Of a DNA stretch of 64,000 nucleotides, positions 1 to 10,187 are shown in pieces. The position numbers were made by a program, and so were the translations under genes. The stretch lies in assembly GCA_030015575.1 (NCBI GenBank), contig JASDDO010000026.1:456483096-456547095 (forward strand). The letters are read 5' to 3'. The notes beneath the pieces were generated by a model. That model searched no databases and had not been told where the DNA came from. It was given only the letters and a program-made list of their open reading frames with translations. Origin of the DNA: Agapanthus africanus (taxonomy: Eukaryota; Streptophyta; Magnoliopsida; Asparagales; Amaryllidaceae). Within the stretch, counting starts at the first letter, position 1. Each line of letters begins with the position of its first letter.

Positions 1-746
1 GTAAATCTCCTGCCTTGGCCAAGGACTTTCATGTACTGGCTCTCCTAGACACAGCGCGACCTCACCCCCAATACCGGGAGAGACGAACCCCTGCAGATCC
101 GCTCACTGCCTCCATATGGCTCGAGACTGTACCTAACTAAAACCTGTTTGCACGACTCCTTTGAGCGTGGTAGGGTAGTAATCAAAGCTCAGTAGGAACT
201 CACACGAGATAAATGACGATCTCAGGTCGATGAACTAACATGTACACATGTCACCAGGGAACTGCTATCTGACGCTAGGTATAATACCAACTAGCATGTT
301 CCCGGCAAGTCCCGTCCGGTGTACTCATAACCCAATGAGCACATGTATACATCTTAGGTGAACCAACTGACACAAGTGGCTTGTGAGATCGGCCACCGCC
401 CCTCGTCGGGGTTTCGACTGTATACACTAGTCTACTCCGGAGTATCGATGCCCTGTCTCGAATACTCCCACGACTAGGGACCTTTTAAGGATGTGCTTAT
501 AGACCCCAGCTCCCACGTATATGATCGCCATCATACTGCTGGCAGTCAAGCAAGAATCCTAGGGGCTCTATCAACGTGTAATAGTGACCTGTAAAGTCAC
601 CTAAAGCAGTACACGATGATAAAGATAAAGCAGATAGCATACTATCATCTTGAGTAAGACTGTCCTGCCGGTATAGGTCCTCCCTCAATCATAGCAATCA
701 CGTGCCTGTGATCCAATAATTGACTCTGATGGCACTATATGCAACA
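1..746 (-). repeat. 3' LTR of copia A (start only)
   Basis: On the minus strand the LTR begins TGTTGCATATAGTGCC at 746, directly after a purine tract. It matches 7853-8598 over its full visible length, so about 1.37 kb of this LTR lies left of the window. Confidence 0.93.
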
Positions 747-760
747 ATCTCCCACATGCA
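747..760 (-). promoter_or_regulatory. Polypurine tract of copia A
   Basis: The minus strand reads TGCATGTGGGAGAT immediately before the LTR start. The same GTGGGAGAT precedes the 3' LTRs of C and D. It is the expected primer for plus-strand DNA synthesis. Confidence 0.85.
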
Positions 761-3300
761 CTCAAGGCTAATTATTGCGATGTCGCATACTCACAGCCCG
801 TGTGATACCGAACACCCAACTCCTCTACTAATCAGTCTCACAAATCTCGTTTGCGAAACTATTGCGTTTGAGAAATAACTTCAGTGAGTGGATCCGCCCT
901 GATGTTTCTTTCTATGTCTCTCTTTATCTCAAGTTCGCGGAGAAAACCATCTCCCGAAATGAGCAATACCTGTCTTAGAATATGTTTGGATGTCTGATGG
1001 GACCTAGTTCATAAATGAACACCAAATCCAAACTTCTTAGACTGTATCGTCAACTGAACTTAATCAGTATCCTGCGCCATGCCTCCCTCAGTATCCTCCT
1101 GGACCATCTGTCCAAAATACTGCCCCTCGTCAGAGGGAAAACTATAACTCTGACAGCCACTCTGTCATCCAGGTCACCTTGGAAGCCTGGAATGATAACT
1201 GTCTCCCGAAGGAGGATGTCGTTATCAGTTCCCCAGAACATCAACTTATGTTCCAAAACTGCCTCCGAATGTTTCTCCAGAATTGGATTAATATCAACTT
1301 ATTGCACCTACTGCAAAAACAACATCTGGTGTGGTATTTGACATCTCATGATTGACTCAATTGCCTAAGCAAGTGATCTGCCAATCATGCACATCCCTCT
1401 CCCCTTTAGTCTGTAAGACACCTTTAGAGAGGGTGACTCTATTACCTGCAGGTATATTACCGTGCCAGGAGTCGTCCATTCTAAATACACCTTTAGAATG
1501 CAGTCTAAGTACCCTGATTGGGAGACTACCCAAATCTAGATCTAAAACCATAGATCTAGTAACCAGAATATCTAATATAATATCCAATTCCTATGTGGAG
1601 AAACTACTGTGTGACAACCAAAGTATAACCGATCGTAGTATAGGAATTTCACTTCCTACTCTGTATGTGTCATCCAAATACCAGGACATCACACCCTACT
1701 ACCTTCTTAACAGATCCATCCCCTATTCTGATGAAGTCAAACCTATGACTGTCACATCAGAAATAGATGATCTATCTCCGCTATATCTGCTTTAGTCTAT
1801 AAATAGACATAAGCCACTTGTCCACTATGCTTCCGCTGCTCCCACTGACTATGACAACCCTCTGGCAGAGTCATATAGACGTACACTTCTAAAGCTAGTA
1901 TAGAACGACGCTATATTCATCCGCCCGCCGGGTCTCACAGTCTGAAACAACAGCAATGGCAAGTCTGGGTAAACAAGAACCTCCCTATCACTGTCCTTGA
2001 GCATACCGAAGTACCTCTCGAGTGCCTGAGGTTACCCACCATATCTGCGGAGTAGCCAATGGAATGTCAAACCAGATTGAATCTTTAGGTTCTTATCAAA
2101 TCTTCAGTAATCGTTTGCGGTTCTGGAATCACTTCCAGTTCTACCATACTCCCACTGCTGTTTTCTGAAAAAATCCATTTTTATTAAAACTGTGGTGAGT
2201 CAAGAACAATATCACTATTGATCTTCCAGATGGTAGAAAATCAACCCTCGTCATAGCCCGGGTCAACCCACAAACAGCCATTACAGAAACGTGCCTTGAG
2301 TTATCCGGAGTCTGGTTTTAAGCATAAGCCGGAAAACTCCCCGTACCTTAACAATGTCAAGATATGAACCGTTTTTTATCCAATACAGAAACAGAGGCAC
2401 TAATTTAATTGAACCAGATTCAAATCAAGCAGCTGTCTCCAGTGCATGTCAACTAAATGGAATGAGGCCGGTCAGAATTTCTCAACTTAGGAATGCTTCC
2501 AATTATAAGTAACCGGAAAGAGAAATATGTTCTCTTAATCATTACTATTAACTGAATACCATCCACAAGTATCTACATCTTCGATCACCTTGAAGAATCC
2601 CGATACTTGCAACACCTGGTTCTCTACTTTATTCATATACCTGTAATTTCTCAATACTTAGACATTGTATTTCTATGAAACACATGTCTAAGAACTAGAG
2701 AAGTCACAAATAAACAGAATATAGTACGAGTACCAACCCCTCTGTCCTCATGGACACTGGACAACATACAATACTCTGTATAAGTCTCTTGAGTCTAATA
2801 ACTCATTCCCTGTGTATCGTAGGTTGAAGACTGTACTTATGGTTAAAAAGAATTACACCGCTGTTTTAATGCTCCTTACCTAACCATCCACTGATATAGG
2901 TAAATTTCATGGACATAATTTCAAAAAGGTATATTTCACTCTATAAAAATAGATCTACAGATATATCAATTTGAAATTGGTGCATAACAGCGGATATTCA
3001 AAACCAAATATTTACCGTCCGGCAAACAATCCAAGTGATTTCCTCAAATATCTCCAATTACAACGAATCCCGATATAATGAGGATAATCACCCAATTCCC
3101 AATAACTTACTCCCACTCATCATCTGTAAAACCAAACAGATGTGAGAAACAAACTTGGTAAATAGATACCCTGGAGCAAGTGTCTAATTGGGAAATCAGT
3201 TTTCTTTTAACAATACACAGTGAAACTGAAACATTGAAATGTTTCTATGGGGTATACCGGTATTCCTAGTAATGCCTCTTCCATTATCAGATTCACAACT
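761..3300 (-). pseudogene. Decayed copia pol of element A (integrase, RT, RNase H remnants)
   Basis: No long reading frame survives, but the DNA is collinear with the pol of element C. About 2780-2560 matches the integrase core. About 2190-2080 matches the acidic linker after integrase. About 2040-1980 matches the stretch encoding ERYYGFL. About 1890-1350 matches the second half of RT, with the YVDD region degraded near 1690-1660. About 1340-780 matches RNase H. The linker runs almost directly into the sequence after the RT MDVKTAF motif, so roughly 300 bp of RT fingers are deleted. Short open stretches such as 1587-1357 still resemble the C sequence FSMEDSKRGNLPACHGITLS. It cannot encode an active enzyme. 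Confidence 0.8.
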
Positions 3301-3343
3301 ATAACCGTGTATTTCTTTGCCATCTCTCCAAATCCCTTTATAT

Positions 3344-4090
3344 GTCTTTAGTCATTACCTTCTATACACCCCTTTAGGCCAAATGGTTTTCTTCTTTCCC
3401 TACCATTCGGCACCAGCCTATGGTTTGGAAGAAGACTATCCAATAAGCATAATGGGTGTGCTGCCCTAATCTTAGGAGGACTCGCAATGCGAGAGAAGAT
3501 GAAGATAAAAGACAACCGAATAAACCTTATACCTATTTCTCCTGAACCAGAATCCATCCTCGAACTGGAACAAGTTCTTTTCGAGTTCGTATATAACCAT
3601 ACGATGGAGTATCCAAATAACTGTGGATCTTCGTAGTGATACGGAGTGTCTTGGAGAAATATAAAGGTGAAGTGGGAGTGGTAATGAAATACTTGGTTTG
3701 GTCGTGAATAGCAGTCGCAGTTTACTTTGCCCTCTTACTAATCTCTTTATTTGTCTTAACTTAATACCTTCTGCACACCATCGTTATGCTAATTGGTTTT
3801 CTTCATTCCCTACCGGTCGGCACTAGCCTAAGGTTTGGAAGAAGACTATCCAATTTGCGTAATAGGTGTACCGTCTTAATCCAAGGAGCACTCGCAACCT
3901 GAGTGAAGGTAAAAGGAAAAGACAACTGAATAGTCCTATTCGTTTCCTCCAGAACCGGAAACCATCCTCGAATAAATTCCTTCGAGCTCGTATATAACCA
4001 TACGATGGTTTTGTCCAATGGAAGTGGACGTTCGTAGTAATACGGGGTGTCCTGGAGAAAAGGGTAAAAGTAGGAGTGGCAATGAGGTTT
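3344..4090 (-). repeat. Two-copy tandem repeat, about 410-bp period, in the gag position of A
   Basis: The stretch 3360-3680 recurs at 3770-4090. Shared landmarks include GGTTTGGAAGAAGACTATCC at 3422 and 3832, and GTATATAACCATACGATGG in both copies. The copies differ at many sites. It lies where gag should start and does not resemble the gag of C. I recognise no protein in it, and both copies contain stops. Confidence 0.75.
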
Positions 4091-4177
4091 GCAACTCTGA
4101 CAATCCAAAATCCATTGTTTAAGAAGGTTCGGTTAATTTTGGTCGTTGAGTCATAGTCAAGGGTCGGGTCATAGTCG

Positions 4178-4205
4178 CTGCCAAAGAGAGAGAGAAATGA
4201 AACAC
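4178..4205 (-). other. Candidate 3' splice acceptor before gag, copia A
   Basis: The minus strand has a pyrimidine run (TTTCTCTCTCTCTTTGG) ending in CAG followed by CGAC. Elements B (about 17097-17127) and C (about 31365-31397) have the same arrangement at the same place. That suggests a spliced leader or selection on translation context. No donor site was identified. Confidence 0.4.
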
Positions 4206-4488
4206 TCAGCGTGCACTCTAACCTAGATCAGAATGGTTATCGATTTATCCAATCAGGAAACCTCCCACCGTACCGTCAAATTCTCCTCCAAACCTGAAAG
4301 GAGAATTAGTCGGGATCACCCGAGGAGTAAACCAACTCATCAGTGGGAATCAGGATCCAACGATCATCGCATGGTAACGTGATGGAATCCACTCACGCTA
4401 TCACACTCCAGACGGTATGCGCATATCTGGCAAGTTTCAGTTTCTTTAGAAACTCCCGATGTGATTTTTACCCCATACTCTTATGACC

Positions 4489-4690
4489 TTGACTTTGGCC
4501 AACAAATCATAAGTCGCATGTCAAGTTCTACCCGTCATTCTCCAGGTTGATTTGAACCCACCCGTACCTACCCTTGACTTTGGCCAACAAGGCAGTACGA
4601 CTGTCCCAAACCAACGCATCTATCTATGCTGCATATGAATATCCAATAGCTACCAAACACTGTGCCTTGACTTCGGCCAACAAACACAGC
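4489..4690 (-). repeat. Three leader mini-hairpins of copia A
   Basis: On the minus strand, TTGGCCAAAGTCAA occurs at 4502-4489 and 4587-4574, and TTGGCCGAAGTCAA at 4690-4677. Each is a five-base stem around a four-base loop. Spacing is 85 and 103 bp. B and C carry three equivalents at the same place in the leader. Confidence 0.75.
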
Positions 4691-4833
4691 TTGAATACTA
4701 TTGACTATCCATATGAAATGACGGAGGGCTACGAATGGTTTTTGACGAAAAACCTTTAACGTAATGAACTTGATATCGTTGAAGGAACCGGATAGCTTTT
4801 TATAAAAATATAGTGGCGAAAACCTTTGCTAAA

Positions 4834-5046
4834 GAGGTCACTCCCGGTGAAGGGATCTCGGCTCTTTCCCCGTAGAATGAGGTGCAGGATATTCCAACTG
4901 AATACCACGATGCAAAGCAAAAGTAAACGACTATAGTGAAGTTATTGCCCTGACGCAAACTTTTGTCCAAGGGGTCACTCCCGGTGAAGGGATCTCGGCC
5001 CTTATCTCGTCGACTGAGGTGCTGGATATTCATAACCGAATACCAC
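4834..5046 (-). repeat. Leader direct repeat of copia A, two copies
   Basis: Units 4834-4908 and 4971-5046 share GGTCACTCCCGGTGAAGGGA and a following ATCTCGG block. The period is about 137 bp. B has two equivalents; C lacks the block. Confidence 0.75.
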
Positions 5047-5224
5047 TGTGCAAAACAAAAGAGAACGCCCTTGCAATAACAACATTTTGAAAAATGTTCC
5101 AACAACATCAGAATAGGTTTGTTTAGCTTGCATTGATCCGAATCAACGCAGTCCCATCAATTGATCAAACCACAAAAGAACGAAAATAATGATGTACGTA
5201 TATGCCATCCGCATTCGCCACTGG

Positions 5225-5272
5225 GTCCCGTCATCACCCGTTAGGTTACTTAACTAACGACAGAGCGGGGAC
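5225..5272 (-). other. Conserved leader stem-loop, copia A
   Basis: The outer stem pairs GTCCC with GGGAC. The apex contains GTTAGTTAAGTAACCTAAC (minus strand). It is homologous to the structures at 15886-15937 in B and 30346-30393 in C. The outer stem in C is GCCCC/GGGGC, which is a compensatory change. Confidence 0.6.
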
Positions 5273-6228
5273 TGGACTAGCGCGGATGCAAAACATATAA
5301 AACATCTACTAGTATATATATCAATATATAATATTCGCTCAAGGCGTGATAAAATGCAACATCACAGAAATGTAATAAGCATCACAGAACAATACAGATA
5401 TCTGGGATCCCCGGGTTTAATAGAGCCGCTACTGAAACCCGATGTTCCCCTGGTCGTGTGGATAGCCTGTGCAATAAAATCCTAGACCCCTACGGGAGCG
5501 GCAAGTTACCCGCCAAAACCTGAAGCGAGGCAGCCCCCTTCAACAACGTGAATGGACCACCCAGCACTTCACGGAATCCGGTAACTTGGGCACCCCTCCT
5601 TTGGTCAACCTGTACCCCCTACGAGTGCGGCGAATAGCCCGCCAATTCTAGAGTGAAGCCCCCTCCGTCTCAACGCCATGAGATGCGGGCCCGTTGCCCT
5701 CTAGAATCCGGCTATCCGTGCACCCCTCCGCGGGGTAATCCTAGTACAGAAAGTAAAATATACATACAACGGGTACATCGACCTCAGCCCGGTCGTGCCC
5801 CAAAAGAATAATATACAAACAGGCAGTGACGGCAGTCCACATGTCGGACGCTCGCCCCGCAATATCAAATGTATATATAAAACGAAACTGTACTAACATT
5901 GCATCCAGGCTATCCACCACGACAGATCCGTAACATCACAGCACAACACAGAATATCAATATGAATGTCACGTTCGCAAATCCGTCTAGATGGGCTATAG
6001 CAGTTAGACTGGATTTACCGATCAAATGACATTCACGGTCGCAGATATAATGTAAATACTGTGAACTAACATGTTTAAAATTTTCGATCGACTAAATTTT
6101 CTGAAATGGGCCCCAAGCACAATACCCAGTACTCAAAATAAATCTGTGCCCAAAGAGAACATACCAAAAACCCTATTTCCATGTCAAAAGCCCACTGTGA
6201 AAATTTGGTGCAGTTTGGAGACAGAACG

Positions 6229-6275
6229 GCGGCGGATACGCGGCCAAAACGTGGTTTTGGCCGCTGATCCGCCGC
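6229..6275 (-). repeat. GC-rich long hairpin in copia A leader
   Basis: Arms 6229-6250 and 6254-6275 (22 bp) pair with two mismatches around the loop GTG. In length and design it matches the double-palindrome hairpins of C (29532-29577) and of both gypsy elements. Confidence 0.8.
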
Positions 6276-6470
6276 GCTACAGTAACATCAGCCTACTAAA
6301 TTTTCACAGAATTCATAAAAAACCCTGCACGTAATTTTCCAATGTACCAAATAATTTTTAGAGCACAGAAAAATTCGACAGAAAGTACGACATGGAAACA
6401 CGGTTTTTGGAAAATCCGTTCGATCGAACTTGTAAACACGTTAGATCAAGCTAGACTAGGTTAATGGCCT

Positions 6471-6483
6471 GGCTCTGATACCA
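6471..6483 (-). promoter_or_regulatory. Primer binding site, initiator-Met tRNA, copia A
   Basis: The minus strand reads TGGTATCAGAGCC, complementary to the 3' end of plant initiator-Met tRNA, one base after the LTR end (CTTACA). Confidence 0.93.
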
Positions 6484-6484
6484 G

Positions 6485-8598
6485 TGTAAGTTCACGGTGG
6501 CGCCCCGGCCGTCAATCCGAGGCCAAAATGCGGAAACGATACTTTTCTTTAACTTTTGAAATCGGCACCACCGCGCACCAAAAACTCGGATCGGGCCATT
6601 AACTTAATCCTAGCTAACAAGCGAAGGGGTAGAGAGATATACCGAGAAATCCGTGTCCTTCGGTCTTCTCGTCGTCGTCCCGATCTCCCCGTGGAATCTT
6701 CGGTCTTCATATCCTCGTCGGAAGGGCACCACATCGCCGGGTTCATTTACGGGCTCCCACCTCTGGACCGAAGCAACTCGGGCACGAAGTTGGCGAGTCG
6801 AAGTGTCCAAGAAATGCTGTAGGCTAAGTGTAGTAGCTTTGTCTCATGGGGTTTGAAGTTGCCATGATGATGTGTAGGAGAAAATGAACTTTGGAGTGAA
6901 CTAGTATTTTGTAGCAAGAAGAATGAGAGATGAATGATCTTTTTCTCATACTAGAAAAAAATCCCCACCCCCACCCCCTCCAAGATGTGGCCAGCCACTA
7001 TCATAAAAGAGGAGGAAAAAATGCATCAAAGGGAGGTGAGCACAAGATGGTGGAATGGGTGAGCATAAGCCCAATCAAGCCTCACCTCATAAACAAATCA
7101 ATCTCTTCACATTAAATGCAAATGAAATGATCACAAGAAAAGCAAAGATGCTTAAACCATCATAATCCCTCTAATTGCAAGAAACCCCTCCACAACTGCT
7201 AATTTGCAAATATGCAAATTAGCCCCTCCATCAGTAAAGTCCGGCCATGAAGGAACAAAGGAAAACTGGCCGAAACGGAATGCAAACTGGAAACTTCAAA
7301 AAAACTGATCCCGTAATAAATTACAGGAAAACCCCGCGACTGTATATACATACCTGCATTTGTATTCCCACTGAATACAAATGCAAAGAGACAAAATCTA
7401 TACTGTATAATACTAGGATCTGGCTTAAACCAAAGCCCGCTAGTATTATCCGTCCGATCACGATCCGTGCAATACCGCACGTATCTGATCGAACCCTGCC
7501 ATATCTCCATACGGCCTCTACAGCGTTTCGCCCGAAACTTGAGAAAACGGTCTGTGGGGGACTCTAAAGACTCGTCAATACTTTGGTTGTGGATTTAACC
7601 ACTAGCACGTCAGAGGTATTAGCCATACGTGATGGGCTACCAGCTATTGATCAAAAGGGACGTCTATGAGCGAACTCATCCTGACACCATACTGAGCCCG
7701 TCAGTGACAATATCCGTACAGTCCGGTCCGTTCGTCTATGAGCATCGCATGGCGGGCCTAGGGGGTTAGTAAAAGTCAGACCCCCAAAAGCGGTACAAGT
7801 CGTATCGGAGTGTAGCCCAGAACACCCTGAGATACTACTGGAATACCTACCAGTAAATCTCCTGCCTTGGCCAAGGACTTTCATGTACTGGCTCTCCTAG
7901 ACACAGCGTGACCTCACCCCCAATACCGGGAGAGACGAACCCCTGCAGATCCGCTCACTGCCTCCATGTGGCTCGGGACTGTACCCAACTAAAACCTGTT
8001 TTCCCGACTCCTTTGAGCGTGGTAGGGTAGTAATCGAAGCACAGTGGGAACTCACACGAGACAAATGACGATCTCAGGTCAATGAACTAACTTGTACACA
8101 TGTCACCAGGGAACTGCTATCTGACGCTAGGTATAATACCAACTAGCATGTTCCCGGCGAGCCCCGTCCGGTGTACTCATAACCCAATGAGCACTTGTAT
8201 ACATCTTAGGTGAACCAACTGACACCAGTGGCTTGTGAGACCGGCCATCGCCCCTCGTTGGGGTCTCGACTGTGTACACTAGTCTACTCCGGAGTATCGA
8301 TGCCCTATCCCGAATGCTCCTACGACTAGGGACCTTTTAAGGATGTGCTTATAGACCCCAGCTCCCACGTATATGATCGCCATCATACTGCTGGCAGTCA
8401 AGCAAGAATCCTAGGGGCTCTATCAACGAGTAATAGCGACCTGTAAGGTCACCTAAAGCAGTACACGATGATAAAGATAAACCAGATAGCATACTATCAT
8501 CTTGAGTAAGACTGTCCTACCGGTATAGGTCCTCCCTCAATCATTGCATTCACGTGCTTGTGATTCAATAATTGACTCTGAGGGCACTATATCCAACA
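6485..8598 (-). repeat. 5' LTR of copia A, 2114 bp
   Basis: It begins TGTTGGATATAGTGCCC at 8598 and ends GAACTTACA at 6485, followed by the primer site. It contains two hairpins: 7409-7447 (AATACTAG/CTAGTATT) and 7356-7384 (GCATTTGTATTC/GAATACAAATGC, perfect 12-bp arms). Equivalent structures occur in the LTRs of D and C. Its open frames are not conserved and look fortuitous. Confidence 0.92.
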
Positions 8599-10173
8599 CC
8601 TACTAGCTTCCAGCAGGCCATCCAGAGCGGCGAATCGGTAAGATGGCTGGATGCAATGCGGACCGAGATGGAGTCCATGTACTCCAACAAAATATGGACT
8701 TTGGACTTTGCTCCAGGTGGGGTAAAACCCATAGGATGCAAATGGATCTTCAAGAAAAAGATTGGTGTAGATGGACAGGTGGAAACCTATAAGGCTAGAC
8801 TTGTTGCAAAGGGTTTTCGTCAAAGACCTGGTTTGGACTATGATGAAACTTTTTCTCCAGTGGCTATGCTCAAATCCATTCGGATCCTTCTTTCCATTGC
8901 CGCCTTCCATGATTATGAGATCTGGCAGATGGACGTAAAGACGGCTTTTCAAAATGGCTATTTAAAAGAGTGCGTCTATATGGATCAGCCAGAAGGTTTC
9001 AATCAGAGTGGGAGCAGCGGGAAAGTGTGCAAGTTGCTTAAGTCCATTTATGGACTGAAGCAGGCATCGCGGAGTTGGAACATCTGTTTTGATGAAACGG
9101 TCAAAGAATATGACTTTATCAAAAATCCAGATGAACCATGTATATATAGTAAAATTGTAGCACGAACTGTCGTATTTCTCGTCTTGTATGTGGACGACAT
9201 TCTCTTGATAGGAAATGACATTCCTATGCTACAATCTGTCAAAGGATTCTTGTTACACAGGTTCTCCATGAAAGACCTGGGTGATGCCTCTTACATTCTG
9301 GGGATCTGGATCTATCGTGATAGATCCAATAGGATGTTAGGACTTTCGCAGTCCAGGTATATCAACACTATACTGAAAAGATTCAGTATGGAGGATTCTA
9401 AGAGCGGTAGTTTGCCGGCATGTCACGGAATCACCCTATCCAAAGAGATGTCTCCCAAGACTGATTTGGAAAGGGATCACATGTCAGTTATACCCTACGC
9501 TTCTGCGGTAGGCTCTATAATGTATGCGATGTTGTGCACCATACCAGATGTAGCTTACGCACTGAGCGTGGTAAGCAGGTATCAGTCAGACCCAGGGGAG
9601 AAGCACTGGATACCAGTAAAGAACATTCTCAAGTACCTGAGAAGGACTAAGGATATGTTCTTGGTTTACGGCGGAAAAGACCTCTAGATCGAGGCTTTTG
9701 CCGACTCCAGCTTCCAGAGTGACAAGGATGACTCCAAGTCCATGTCAGGTTATGTCTTTACCCTCAATGGAGGGGCGGTGTGCTGGAAGAGTTCCAAGCA
9801 GGACACCGCTGCGGACTCGACGATGGAAGCGGAGTATATCGCTGCTTGGGATGCCGTAAAAGAAGCAGTCTGGATGAAGAAGTTCCTAACAAAACTTCAG
9901 GTGGTTCTTACCATTGTTGATCCAATACCTCTGTATTGCGACAACAACGGAGCTATAGCTTTAGCGAAGGAACCCATGTCCCATCAGAAGTCCAGGCACA
10001 TCTTGAGGCGGTATCACCTGATCAGGGAGATCATAGATCGCCAGGAGATCGAGGTCCGGAGAGTTGCTACAGAGGAGAACACTGCAGATCCAATCATAAA
10101 GGCCTTACCTCAGACGCAGTTCGAGAGACTATCAGAGATGATAGGTCTTCGATACGCCACTACATGGCCCTAG
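8599..10173 (+). pseudogene. Copia pol, RT and RNase H (element D), one premature stop
   Basis: Reverse transcriptase and RNase H of the copia polyprotein, which copy the element RNA into DNA in the virus-like particle. Visible RT motifs in order are WIFKKKIGVDG, ARLVAKGFRQ, MDVKTAF, YGLKQASRSWN and the catalytic LYVDDILL near 9188-9211. The segment DPGEKHWIPVKNILKYLRRTK leads into RNase H (SGYVFTLNGGAVCWKSSKQ, then MEAEYIAAWDA). The frame ends at TWP near 10170, 15 bp before the LTR. A single in-frame TAG at 9685-9687 interrupts it where C has CAG. The bases 8572-8598 upstream belong to the LTR of A, so any start there is an artefact. Gag, protease and integrase are outside the window. Confidence 0.92.
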
Positions 10174-10187
10174 TGCAAGTGGGAGAT
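10174..10187 (+). promoter_or_regulatory. Polypurine tract of copia D
   Basis: GCAAGTGGGAGAT lies directly before the LTR start TGTTAGTGTATATGCCC. The same tract is found in C and A. Confidence 0.85.

Larger units (their letters stand above)
4206..6470 (-). other. Untranslated leader of copia A
   Basis: About 2.3 kb between the primer site and the gag position. It holds the stem-loop, direct repeats and mini-hairpins listed separately, and the block TACTAGGATTACCC near 5745, which also recurs in B and C. There is no convincing coding frame. Confidence 0.7.
1..8598 (-). mobile_element. Ty1/copia retrotransposon A, decayed, cut by window edge
   Basis: This is a complete-looking copia architecture read on the minus strand: 5' LTR 8598 to 6485, initiator-Met primer site 6483-6471, long leader, ruined gag-pol, purine tract 760-747, and a 3' LTR that runs off the left edge. 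The right boundary falls inside element D's polyprotein, just before the D codons for PTSFQQA, so A inserted into D. The target duplication is probably CCTAC at 8599-8603; its partner is outside the window. The 746 bp of 3' LTR differ from the matching 5' LTR stretch at about 36 positions by eye, roughly 95% identity. The coding interior is far more degraded. A is therefore probably a non-autonomous copy moved by enzymes from relatives. Confidence 0.9.

Noticed and set aside
1015..1795. Plus-strand frames at 1015-1341 and 1352-1795
   Set aside because: They are antisense to the decayed RT-RNase H of copia A; the minus strand carries the recognisable homology.
6471..6483. tRNA-like fragments at primer sites (also 46626-46643, 61007-61024)
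   Set aside because: They are only 13-18 bases complementary to tRNA 3' ends, placed next to LTRs. They are primer sites, not tRNA genes.
6556..6822. Overlapping open frames on both strands of copia A's LTR
   Set aside because: They lie in U5 of the LTR, have no recognisable motif, and no counterpart in the C or D LTRs.
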